From Rikenellaceae bacterium (GTDB taxonomy: Bacteria > Bacteroidota > Bacteroidia > Bacteroidales > Rikenellaceae), in NCBI GenBank assembly GCA_015060115.1, contig SUZB01000002.1:1-64000 (forward strand): a stretch of 64,000 nucleotides of DNA, read 5' to 3'. Shown piece after piece: positions 9,411 through 18,400 of this stretch. Position 1 is the stretch's first letter. Each line of letters starts with the position of its first letter. The notes beneath the pieces are model-generated. The model saw nothing but the letters and a program-made list of their open reading frames with translations, was not told the DNA's origin and ran no database searches. A program made the translations under genes and the position numbers.

Positions 9411-9446
9411 GGGTATTTTGGGTACTTTGGGTACTATGGGTATTTT
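9411..9446 (+). repeat. 9-bp tandem array GGGTAYTWT x4
   Basis: GGGTATTTT|GGGTACTTT|GGGTACTAT|GGGTATTTT. Confidence 0.85.
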
Positions 9447-9505
9447 ATATTTACCAAGTATATCCAAATATAAGGTTTATTGGTCACGACCCTATATAAA
9501 CAAAA

Positions 9506-9795
9506 AATCCCCAAAGATGTCGGGATACCGGGATTCGGACGACTTTAGCCGAAGAGCCGATACCTTATTAAAAAAGCGCAAGGCGCAGCCTGAGCAATAA
9601 ATCACTTTAATATCGGCTCAACCCGCCATTAAGTGAGTAATGCCGGTATTAGGGATTGAGCAGTGGTGCTTGCACCGTATTTTTGTTTGTATTAGGTGGC
9701 TGTGGGCTTGCACACTTAGCCACCAAATAAAACAAAAAACAGATGACTTTAAGTCATCTGCTCAATCCCAAAAGATGTCGGGATACCGGGATTCG
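9506..9795 (-). repeat. 32-bp direct repeats (1 mismatch) of the tRNA-Pro 3' end, flanking a structured insert (258-bp period)
   Basis: AATCCC(C/A)AAAGATGTCGGGATACCGGGATTCG at 9506-9537 and 9764-9795. Confidence 0.93.
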
Positions 9796-9852
9796 AACCC
9801 GGGGCCTCCAACTCCCGAAGCTGGCGCGCTAACCGGACTGCGCTACATCCCG
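9778..9852 (-). tRNA. tRNA-Pro (CGG)
   Basis: CGGGATGTAGCGCAGTCCGGTTAGCGCGCCAGCTTCGGGAGTTGGAGGCCCCGGGTTCGAATCCCGGTATCCCGA; anticodon loop TTCGGGA. Confidence 0.94.
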
Positions 9853-9909
9853 AACAAAATGTATCACCGTATCTTTCTCCTTATCGACCGTTGTCGATTC
9901 TCGTCTGAG

Positions 9910-9984
9910 TCGGGATACCAGGATTCGAACCTGGGACCCCCTGCTCCCAAAGCAGGTGCGCTAACCGGGCTGCGCTACATCCCG
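9910..9984 (-). tRNA. tRNA-Pro (TGG)
   Basis: CGGGATGTAGCGCAGCCCGGTTAGCGCACCTGCTTTGGGAGCAGGGGGTCCCAGGTTCGAATCCTGGTATCCCGA; anticodon loop TTTGGGA. Confidence 0.94.
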
Positions 9985-10108
9985 ATACAATGATTTCGAA
10001 GGGCAAAGATAGACGAAAAATTTTAATAGACAAAATATTTTACGAAAAAAGAAAAAGGAGATGGCTAAAAACTCTATTAGCCACCTCCCTTATAACATTG
10101 GGCGCCAC

Positions 10109-12151
10109 TTAACGCTTCATCGCATTGGCCTTGGCTGCCATTGCTGGCGATGCCGCAGGATTAGCTGCTATAAACTCCTCGGCAGGCGATACGCCATCAG
10201 GTGTGGGTGTTATCACATCGATAAAGCCCAAGCCATAGCTATCTGTGCTATCCTTGGCTATACCCAAGAATGTGTATGGCATATCGTATGAGAGCACAGC
10301 AACGCCACTCTCTCTATTCTCAGAAACATACTCAGAACCCCACTCCCAGCCGTAGGTGATAAGCTCGGTATAGATATCATCATCGGTGCAGCCCCACTCC
10401 GTAAAGTCGCCATCGTAGAAGCCTGTGTACCAAGCAACTGCCGAATCATTGGGCTTTACCGTATAGGGCAATACTGCATAGCCCTTGCAGTTAAGGAAGC
10501 GGGCGGGATCTAATTCAGCAAGTGCCGAGCCATCGTAGTAGTTGCCAAACTCAATGGTGACTGCAGCATCGCTAACGACCTTATCCAAGGTGCGGAAAGG
10601 CTCGCTTACAAAACCCTTCTCGGATGCCAGCTCGCCTGTCTCCATATCCACCGCAATAGCATAAGCGATATAGTCGGTCGAGGGCTCAAGCTGGTTATAG
10701 AAGTTCTTCTCTTTACCCAACGATGCGCCAAGGTCGTAGAGATACTCGGCACGTGAACACTCAAACCACTCAGCACCATAGTCGATCTCCGCGTTGGCCA
10801 GATATGCCACGCAAGCATCTGTTGTGCCATACTCATCAACAAGCAAATCGAAGTTCTCAGCCTCGGTGTAGAATGTAAAGTAGTAAGCACCAACAGATGG
10901 GGTAGTGGTTACATATACAGAGTTATGCGTAATATCGCTAACCTCGAACTCTACAACCAAATCCTCAGGATTTCCCGCAGCCGCAGGGGTTGTAAAGTGG
11001 GTAATGTGGGGTGCTGTTGTGGGGGCACCATCGTAGCCGAAGCATACGATGATATAATCAGTCTCGCTCTGCAAGCCACTAATGCCATCGAGCGACATAA
11101 CACCCTTGCGCAACGAATCCTCGATATTGCCCCAAGCGGTAATATCATCAACGATAGACTCTACAAAATCCTCTTCCGACTCACTCCACTCAAGCGCCGA
11201 GGCATACTGAACAGAGCAGATATATGTATCGTCGTTGTTAGATGGCGTTACACTACCCTCGATATGGTCATACTCGATATTGGTAAGCTCCACCTCGAAT
11301 GTCAAATCCGAGGTCTGAGCAGCCACGGTCTCAAACTCAACCACCGTAGCCACGCTATTTGCAACAAATCGCTCGTCTATACCAATGGCGTAGGCCATAT
11401 ACTTTGTGCCAGCCCTGAGATCCTCTACCGATAACGACTTAGCGCCGACATAACCGAGGTTAGCTACCATCTGGTCAGCAGTAGCACCTAAACCATAGTA
11501 GTAGTTACGCAATTTGTTGATGTGTGTGGCAAATGCAGACTCGTCGCCACCATAATTCTGGTAGTCTTCGAGGCTGAAGACATTTACAAAATAGAAGGCC
11601 TTATCGTTGTCTGGTGTTACTGTAATTGTGGCGGTGTCGTAACCAATATCTGTTACTTCAATCTCAAAGTTTAGCTCTGTAAGCTCTGTGCTTAGGGTTG
11701 TAAAGGTCTGCTTATAGAGCGATGTTGTAACAATGCCATTATTTGATAGACCGAAGGCGTATACGATGTACTCTGTCTCTGGGTCGAGCATGTCCTGAGT
11801 ATCGCTAATTGCGCCCTTTTTAAGTACACCTTCAAGATACTCACTTAGCTCAACGCCGGCATCGTAGGCGGCATCATCGAGCCACATAAGGTCGTCCATA
11901 ATATAGGCATCGTCGTCCTCGAACTCATCGAAATACTCTTTTGTTGTCATCATGGCAATGTAGGTCATCTCCTCATCTTCGGGGGTGATGGTAAACTCCA
12001 CTGAGGTGTCTGTTATGTTCTTAACCTCAATCACGAAGTCGGGCTTATCAACTGGGTCAATGGGTGTTGGAGGCACTTCGGGGGTCTCCTTACAGCCAAC
12101 AAAAACGGTTGCTAACAGTAGCAAAAGTCCATTAAAAAGAATCTTTTTCAT
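10109..12151 (-). CDS. surface lipoprotein with repeated Fn3-like domains
   Basis: lipobox-like LATVFVGC; repeated FEI(E)VTDI..DTATITVTP modules; paralogous in style to 26726..29032 and 32695..34968. Confidence 0.7.
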   Translation of the reverse strand: MKKILFNGLLLLLATVFVGCKETPEVPPTPIDPVDKPDFVIEVKNITDTSVEFTITPEDEEMTYIAMMTTKEYFDEFEDDDAYIMDDLMWLDDAAYDAGVELSEYLEGVLKKGAISDTQDMLDPETEYIVYAFGLSNNGIVTTSLYKQTFTTLSTELTELNFEIEVTDIGYDTATITVTPDNDKAFYFVNVFSLEDYQNYGGDESAFATHINKLRNYYYGLGATADQMVANLGYVGAKSLSVEDLRAGTKYMAYAIGIDERFVANSVATVVEFETVAAQTSDLTFEVELTNIEYDHIEGSVTPSNNDDTYICSVQYASALEWSESEEDFVESIVDDITAWGNIEDSLRKGVMSLDGISGLQSETDYIIVCFGYDGAPTTAPHITHFTTPAAAGNPEDLVVEFEVSDITHNSVYVTTTPSVGAYYFTFYTEAENFDLLVDEYGTTDACVAYLANAEIDYGAEWFECSRAEYLYDLGASLGKEKNFYNQLEPSTDYIAYAIAVDMETGELASEKGFVSEPFRTLDKVVSDAAVTIEFGNYYDGSALAELDPARFLNCKGYAVLPYTVKPNDSAVAWYTGFYDGDFTEWGCTDDDIYTELITYGWEWGSEYVSENRESGVAVLSYDMPYTFLGIAKDSTDSYGLGFIDVITPTPDGVSPAEEFIAANPAASPAMAAKANAMKR

Positions 12152-12289
12152 TTTTAGGTGGTTTTATTAGTTTAAGTATAATATTTGCAAGGCCTATCCT
12201 TACAATAAAAGGTCAATTAATGTTTGAGTTACTCCATCATTAAAGCAACATCATTAGTCGTCTATGTTTTTACCATACGCCTTTAGTTT

Positions 12290-12500
12290 TAAGGTTTAAC
12301 AACGCATCGTAGCAAAGTCGCAACCACAACTAAAAGAGTAGCGCAGACTTATCACCATACGCTGTCAAGGCTCACCACAAGCCACAATTCTTTATGGGAA
12401 GGTCTGCGCCATCAGGCACATTTCCCCAACAAGAATTGGTATAACTCGGCGCTTGCGAGGTGGTGATTCGACAGCTGTTGAGTTATGCTATTTTTTTTTG
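12290..12500 (+). ncRNA. candidate structured RNA with terminator, upstream of gadB
   Basis: nested CAATTCTT/AAGAATTG + GGGAA/TTCCC hairpin, GCGCAGAC/GTCTGCGC long-range pairing, terminal GTATAACTC/GAGTTATGC stem followed by T9. Confidence 0.4.
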
Positions 12501-12723
12501 GATTAGAGGTATAATATATCTATAAAGGTATACACCTACTACAAATCCAACTATTTACTAAGACAAAATTAAATATAATAATTCGAAAAAGCAAACACAT
12601 AAGGGTATATTTAGTAAAATATTCGCCCTAAAAAGACAATATTACTAATATTCATCACCTCTACCTCTCACCGCTGGCATAATTTATGGAATTGTAGTTG
12701 GGAATTTTAAACCTTTTAACAAT

Positions 12724-14133
12724 ATGAACAAGACAACGACTCACTCTGCGGAGCAACCCGTATATGGCTCCGAGGAGATGGTGCGCCCAGCACCCGCAAC
12801 GACACTCCCTGAGAGTATGACAGCCCCCGAAATCGCCTACCGTATGGTCAAGGACGAGACATACGCCGAGACACAGCCGAGGCTCAACCTCGCAACCTTC
12901 GTCACGACATATATGGACGACTACGCCACACGCCTGATGAACGAGGCGATATCGATGAACTATATCGACCAGACGGAGTACCCTCGTGTGGCGGTGATGA
13001 CGGCGCGTTGCATCAACATCCTCGCCAACCTCTGGCATAGCCCTGAGGAGAGCGAGTCTAAGACAGGCGCTTTGGGCATCGGCTCTTCGGAGGCCTGCAT
13101 GCTCGGTGGCGTGGCAGCGTGGTTACGCTGGCGTAAGAGACGCAAGGAGGCGGGCAAGCCCCACGACAAGCCCAACTTGGTGATGAGCGCAGGAATGCAG
13201 GTCGTCTGGGAGAAGTTCTGCCAGCTTTGGCAGATTGAGCTGCGCCAGATACCCCTCACCAACGAGCACCGCACCCTCGATATTGCCGAGGCACTCAGAC
13301 ATTGCGACGAGAACACCATCTGCATAGTGCCTATTGCGGGCGTTACTTGGACAGGTCTTAACGATGATATCGAGGCCTTAGACCGCGAGTTAGATGCCTT
13401 TAACAAGATGCACGGCTTGGAGATTCCTATCCATGTAGATGCCGCATCGGGAGGCTTTATCTTGCCCTTTATCTATCCTGAGAAGAGGTGGGACTTCCGC
13501 CTAAAGTGGGTAGCCTCGATATCGACTTCGGGACATAAGTTCGGCTTGGTATATCCGGGTCTTGGTTGGGTCATCTGGCGCGATAAGAGCTACTTACCCG
13601 AAGAGATGAGCTTCTCGGTAAACTACCTCGGTGCTGAGGTAAGGCAGGTGGGACTAAATTTCTCGCGCCCCGCAGCGCAGATTTTGGGTCAATACTACAA
13701 CTTTATCCGCCTCGGCCGTGAGGGCTACACCAACATTCAGCGCAACTCTATGGAGATCGCCCGCTACTGCCACGAGCGTATTGGAAAGATGGAGTGCTTC
13801 GAGAACTACTCAAAGGAGGTTGTAAACCCGCTTTTTGTATGGTCGCTAAGCAAGAAGTACACCGAGAGCGCCAAGTGGACACTCTTCGACCTGCAGAACG
13901 AGTTGCAGCAGAGTGGCTGGATGGTGCCCGCCTATACGATGCCCAAGAACATCGAGGATATGGTGGTTATGCGTATCGTGGTGCGTCAGGGCATGTCGCG
14001 CGATATGGCCGATATGCTGTTGCGCGATATTGAGAATGCCGTAGCCTCGTTGGATAAGCTCACCCACCCCACACCCTCGCGCATAGCCTTCGAGAAGCAG
14101 GAGAGACAGATGGGCAGGGTCTTTGCGCACTAA
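12724..14133 (+). CDS. gadB: glutamate decarboxylase
   Basis: PLP lysine motif STSGHKFGLVYPGLGWVIWR; IHVDAASGGFILPF. Confidence 0.95.
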   Translation: MNKTTTHSAEQPVYGSEEMVRPAPATTLPESMTAPEIAYRMVKDETYAETQPRLNLATFVTTYMDDYATRLMNEAISMNYIDQTEYPRVAVMTARCINILANLWHSPEESESKTGALGIGSSEACMLGGVAAWLRWRKRRKEAGKPHDKPNLVMSAGMQVVWEKFCQLWQIELRQIPLTNEHRTLDIAEALRHCDENTICIVPIAGVTWTGLNDDIEALDRELDAFNKMHGLEIPIHVDAASGGFILPFIYPEKRWDFRLKWVASISTSGHKFGLVYPGLGWVIWRDKSYLPEEMSFSVNYLGAEVRQVGLNFSRPAAQILGQYYNFIRLGREGYTNIQRNSMEIARYCHERIGKMECFENYSKEVVNPLFVWSLSKKYTESAKWTLFDLQNELQQSGWMVPAYTMPKNIEDMVVMRIVVRQGMSRDMADMLLRDIENAVASLDKLTHPTPSRIAFEKQERQMGRVFAH

Positions 14134-14165
14134 AAGGCGCAGACCTGTAGCGCAGGCTACTTAGA

Positions 14166-14201
14166 GGGGCAAAAGGGGTATAAGGGGTATAAGGGGCACA
14201 T
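14166..14201 (+). repeat. 9-bp tandem array GGGGNANAA x4 (four G4 tracts, 5-nt loops)
   Basis: GGGGCAAAA|GGGGTATAA|GGGGTATAA|GGGGCACAT. Confidence 0.85.
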
Positions 14202-14229
14202 ATAATATCGCTTTCCCTACCCCACGACC

Positions 14230-14360
14230 TAATTTGTTGTCAGAGTGGGTCTAATTTGGTCTATCGCAAAAATCCCGACGATGGGCTGTACTTGGTGGTA
14301 CTGCTCATTGTCGGGACTTTTTGGGATGGGCCGAAGGAGGCCCACTATCACAACAAATTA
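14230..14360 (-). repeat. 131-bp stop-codon-associated long-palindrome element (copy A, aspA)
   Basis: TAATTTGTTGT...ACAACAAATTA termini; nested complementary arms; final TTA is the aspA stop on the minus strand. Confidence 0.85.
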
Positions 14361-15791
14361 TCGGCGGGGTTTGATATTTAACTTCACAGGCTTAATCATA
14401 TTCTCAGGCAAGAGAATAGTATCAAGCTCCTCCTTGGTGAGGATGCCCTCCTCAAGAACGATGTCGTAGACACGACCACCTGTTGCCATAGCCTTCTTAG
14501 CAATCTTTGTAGAGTTCTTGTAGCCGATGATGGGGTTAAGAGCTGTTACGATGCCGAAGCTATCCTGAACATACTTGAGACACTGTGCCTCGTTAGCAAC
14601 GATGCCATCAACACAGTTGATGCGCAAGGTGTCGAAGCCGTTCATCATAATCTCAGCCGACTCGAAGCAGCACTGTGCCATTGTGGGCTCCATAGCGTTG
14701 AGCTCCATCTGAGCCTCCTGAGCGCACATTGCAACACAAGCATCGTTACCGATAACCTTGTAGCAGATCTGGTTCATAACCTCAGGGATAACGGGATTAA
14801 CCTTACCGGGCATAATTGATGAGCCGGGCTGGCGTGCGGGGAGGTCAAACTCGTGGAGACCGCAACGAGGACCAGAGCCAAGGAGGCGGAGGTCGTTACA
14901 GATCTTGTTGAGCTTAACAGCTACACGGCGCAATGCTGAAGAGTAGCCCACCATGCAAGTGGTATCCGAGGTAGCCGCTACGAGGTCCTCAGCGAGCTTG
15001 ATATCCCAACCGGTAATCTGGCGAAGAGCTGCGATGCACTTCTCAGAGTACTCAGGCTCAGAGCAGATACCTGTACCGATAGCTGTAGCACCCATATTCA
15101 CTGTGAGGAACTCCTCGGCAGCGAACTCAAGGTTCTTGCGCTCCTCCTTCAAGATCTGAGCGAAAGCACCGAAGGTCTGACCAAGGGTCATAGGCACAGC
15201 ATCCTCCAACTGAGTACGACCCATCTTGAGGATGTGAGCGAACTCCTTAGCTTTCTTCTCGAACGAAGCGATAAGGTCGTTGTAGTGGCCCATAAATACC
15301 TTGTGGGTAGCGTAGAGACCGAGGTGGATACCGCAAGGATATGCATCGTTGGTCGACTGCGAGCAGTTAACATGATCGTTGGGTGAGCAATACTGATACT
15401 CACCTGCCTCGTGGCCCATAATCTGGAGGGCACGGTTAGCGATAACCTCGTTAGCGTTCATATTGGTGGTAGTACCTGCACCGCCCTGAATCATATCGCA
15501 GGGGAAGTGGTCGTGGTGCTGGCCATCCATAATCTCACGGCAAGCCTGAGCAATACCCTTATACTGAGCCTCGGTCAAAAGGCCGAGCTGGTAGTTAGCC
15601 TCAGCAGCGCCAAGCTTGGTCATTGCCAAACCGTTGATGAACAAGGGGTAGTCGTTGAGGTGGAAACGGCTGATGGGGAAGTTTACGATACCGCGCAATG
15701 TCTGCACGCCATAGAGAGCCTCAACGGGCACCTCCATCTCACCGAGAAGGTCGCTCTCGATACGAGTTTTACCTGAATAGTTAATAGCCAT
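14358..15791 (-). CDS. aspA: aspartate ammonia-lyase
   Basis: signature GSSIMPGKVNPVIPEVMNQ; full-length fumarase/aspartase family. Confidence 0.95.
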   Translation of the reverse strand: MAINYSGKTRIESDLLGEMEVPVEALYGVQTLRGIVNFPISRFHLNDYPLFINGLAMTKLGAAEANYQLGLLTEAQYKGIAQACREIMDGQHHDHFPCDMIQGGAGTTTNMNANEVIANRALQIMGHEAGEYQYCSPNDHVNCSQSTNDAYPCGIHLGLYATHKVFMGHYNDLIASFEKKAKEFAHILKMGRTQLEDAVPMTLGQTFGAFAQILKEERKNLEFAAEEFLTVNMGATAIGTGICSEPEYSEKCIAALRQITGWDIKLAEDLVAATSDTTCMVGYSSALRRVAVKLNKICNDLRLLGSGPRCGLHEFDLPARQPGSSIMPGKVNPVIPEVMNQICYKVIGNDACVAMCAQEAQMELNAMEPTMAQCCFESAEIMMNGFDTLRINCVDGIVANEAQCLKYVQDSFGIVTALNPIIGYKNSTKIAKKAMATGGRVYDIVLEEGILTKEELDTILLPENMIKPVKLNIKPRR

Positions 15792-15997
15792 AATTAGGTT
15801 AATTTTTTAATATTTAGTAATTGTTTATCAGTCTTAAGGTCTTTGCATTATACAAAGGTAGTAATTTTTCCCCAACCGCCACCCTTTTTCTCTAACATTT
15901 TTTGTCGTTTCTAATTTATTTAGAAACTTTAGCCCTCCTGAGCGTTGCATCTTTGTAGCGATAAAAGCATAAATAACAGCTAAAACATCTACGAAAA

Positions 15998-16576
15998 ATG
16001 CAACGAATTACAAGAATTTTACTACTTATCGCGATTGGCGCCACCCTACTTTCGGGCGTTGTCCTTAAAGGGCTATACGAAGAGAATGAGCGCCTTAAGA
16101 GAAATTGCGAGGCGCTAACGGAGGATGTTACGCTCTACCGCACACGGGCGGGTGAGTCGGCAGCATCGGTACAGGTCTTGGAGCTGAAGCTCAGCGAGTT
16201 TCGCAAGCAACATCAAGCCGACACGGAGCGTATCCGAGCATTAGGCATCAGCCTTAGGCGTGCCGAGAGCTACGCCAAGAGCGCAATGGAGCAGCGCTAT
16301 GCCGATAGCGTAGTGTTGCGTGATACGGTTATTTTGCACGACACGGTGCGCCTCTTCGAGGGTGGCGACAGATGGAGCCACATAGCGGGCATTATCGCGG
16401 GCGACAGGCTAAGCTACGATATTCATACGGTAGACACCCTGCACCAAGTGGTGCATCGCGTGCCTCGCAAATGGTGGTTTTTCCGCTTTGGCACCCGCGC
16501 CATAAGGCAGGAGATATGGTCGTCAAACCCGAATACACAGTTGGTATACTCGGAGTATGTGGAGCTGAAAAGGTAG
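15998..16576 (+). CDS. membrane-anchored coiled-coil protein of unknown function
   Basis: N-terminal TM segment followed by coiled-coil (ENERLKRNCEALTEDV...). Confidence 0.6.
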   Translation: MQRITRILLLIAIGATLLSGVVLKGLYEENERLKRNCEALTEDVTLYRTRAGESAASVQVLELKLSEFRKQHQADTERIRALGISLRRAESYAKSAMEQRYADSVVLRDTVILHDTVRLFEGGDRWSHIAGIIAGDRLSYDIHTVDTLHQVVHRVPRKWWFFRFGTRAIRQEIWSSNPNTQLVYSEYVELKR

Positions 16577-16626
16577 AGGGGGGGGCAGGCGTTTCGCCTG
16601 CGGACTACGCCCCAAGGGACAAAATA

Positions 16627-16745
16627 ATTTTTAAGACCGATAAGACCGTAAGACTTTAAGACCATTACGAGGTCGAGTATCAAAAAATCCTACTTGTCCT
16701 AATCGTCTTACTTGTCCTAAAAATTCTAACAACTAAAAACTAAAA
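16627..16745 (-). repeat. nested 9-bp-iterated palindrome with core TGATACTCGACCTCGTAATGG
   Basis: minus strand: GGACAAGTA AGACGATTA GGACAAGTA ... core ... GGTCTTAAA GTCTTAC GGTCTTATC GGTCTTAAA. Confidence 0.8.
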
Positions 16746-16784
16746 AAGAGCGATTGGAGATTTTCCAACCGCTCTTTTTAGTCT
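16744..16784. terminator. bidirectional Rho-independent terminator
   Basis: AAAAAGAGCGATTGGAGATTTTCCAACCGCTCTTTTT. Confidence 0.8.
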
Positions 16785-16793
16785 CTCAAGAAA

Positions 16794-18395
16794 TTAATAT
16801 ACGAGTGTAAGGTCGTCTACCAACATCAAACTCTGTGTCGAGCCGGTAAAATAGTCGCCAAAGCGTGAACCCGAGCATACGATAATCATATGAGTGGGAA
16901 CATCGCCGGTAGAACGATAGTCGAGAGGCAAGGTAAACTCCATCCAGCCATTGGTGGACTCTGTGAGAATCATCTCGCCCACGCCGATAACATCCTTGCC
17001 ATTCTTGTCGAAATAGGTGCTCTCGTCCTTGGTATTTACCACCACAGGGCAATCAGCGCTACCGCCATACTCCTCTGCTCGCCAGCGACCTACGGCAATC
17101 ATAATCTGACCCTCGTCCATATCGCCCTTTTGGAGGTTGGGGCGTGCTGAGGGCACGCGGCCAAGCTCGTCGATAACACCACAGTTGTACTTCACCCAGC
17201 CGTGAAGTGCCACAGGGCGTGCCGTAGAGGGGCGACCGAAGTTTACCAAGCCATCAAGGCCCACAAGACCGCCAAACTCGCCAAGGAAGATATTACCAGC
17301 AGCAAACTTACCGAGACCCATCAGCGCAGCTTTCTTAGACTGCAACGATGCGGCATACTTACCCTCGCTACCGGGGCGAATATCCTCGGTAGGCTCTGTA
17401 AGGGTCGTGCTTGCCATAGCTGCACCATCGTTACCTGAGCCCCAGAAGGGAACGCCACCCAGAGCATAGGGGCGAACAATGCCCTTATCATCGGTATGCC
17501 ACTCCTCGAAGTCGCTATTGGGCAACTCGAAGATTGCATCGGTCGTAACCTTCGTGGTGGGTGTTACGCTATCATCGACATAGGCCATAACCTCGTAGTC
17601 GGTGAGAGGCTCAAGGCCCTCGATGCAAGCAGAGAAGCTACCGCCCTCCGCCTCAACATTTTCGACCTCCGTCCACTCCTCGCTATCTGCGGTACGGTAG
17701 CGGAAGCCCTGTTTTTCTCCGCTACGACCGTTGGCATAGAGCCAGATACGCTTAGCCCAGGCATCCACGGCCGAGAACTCGACATCGATATCCTTCTGGA
17801 TAATCTTCAGCGTCCACATCTCCTCGATATCGCCGTGGTAACTGACCATCGTATGGTGTACCGTGCCATCGAACGAGGTAAACGAGAGGGGGTCGGGATA
17901 GTAGGTCGTAATATCCTTAGGGCCGAACTTTGCCGCAGTGATGCGCACATTATTCATATCGTAGTCCATAGGGACATACGCCGTAGCGATATGGCTCACG
18001 GCATCAATCTCCGACTCACCAATCTGACCCTCAACGCGGAAGTAGCGCTCGATATTCTGCGTAGCACGGATTGTCCACTCAAAGGTCTGATACTTCGTAA
18101 GATTTACATATAGCGCATTGCGCATATCGAACCTGCCGGGGAACTGCACATCTGCCTCGGCACCCTCCGTAAAGGTTACATCCTTAATCTCGACCTTGCG
18201 AATGTCGATAATCTCCTCAAGCTCAAAATCTACGGTGCAAGCCGAGGTGTTAATCGTGGCGGGCGCCTTCTCACCCTCGGCATGAAATGTGAGGATGTCG
18301 AGCTTGACGATGGGATAGGGAATATCGTTGTCGATACAACCAGTTGCCGCAAGCGTAGCAAGCGCAACGAACAAATATCTAAATAGCTTCTTCAT
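16794..18395 (-). CDS. PCMD-domain-containing surface lipoprotein
   Basis: lipobox ATGC; ELPNSDFEEWH...FWGSGNDG...GKFAAGNIFLGEF pattern typical of PCMD proteins. Confidence 0.75.
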   Translation of the reverse strand: MKKLFRYLFVALATLAATGCIDNDIPYPIVKLDILTFHAEGEKAPATINTSACTVDFELEEIIDIRKVEIKDVTFTEGAEADVQFPGRFDMRNALYVNLTKYQTFEWTIRATQNIERYFRVEGQIGESEIDAVSHIATAYVPMDYDMNNVRITAAKFGPKDITTYYPDPLSFTSFDGTVHHTMVSYHGDIEEMWTLKIIQKDIDVEFSAVDAWAKRIWLYANGRSGEKQGFRYRTADSEEWTEVENVEAEGGSFSACIEGLEPLTDYEVMAYVDDSVTPTTKVTTDAIFELPNSDFEEWHTDDKGIVRPYALGGVPFWGSGNDGAAMASTTLTEPTEDIRPGSEGKYAASLQSKKAALMGLGKFAAGNIFLGEFGGLVGLDGLVNFGRPSTARPVALHGWVKYNCGVIDELGRVPSARPNLQKGDMDEGQIMIAVGRWRAEEYGGSADCPVVVNTKDESTYFDKNGKDVIGVGEMILTESTNGWMEFTLPLDYRSTGDVPTHMIIVCSGSRFGDYFTGSTQSLMLVDDLTLVY

Positions 18396-18400
18396 AGCAC

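Noticed and set aside
9640-9993. 117-aa plus-strand ORF containing YRDSNPGPPTPEAGALTGLRYIP
   Set aside because: Reads through antisense of two tRNA-Pro genes; known style of spurious tRNA-derived ORF
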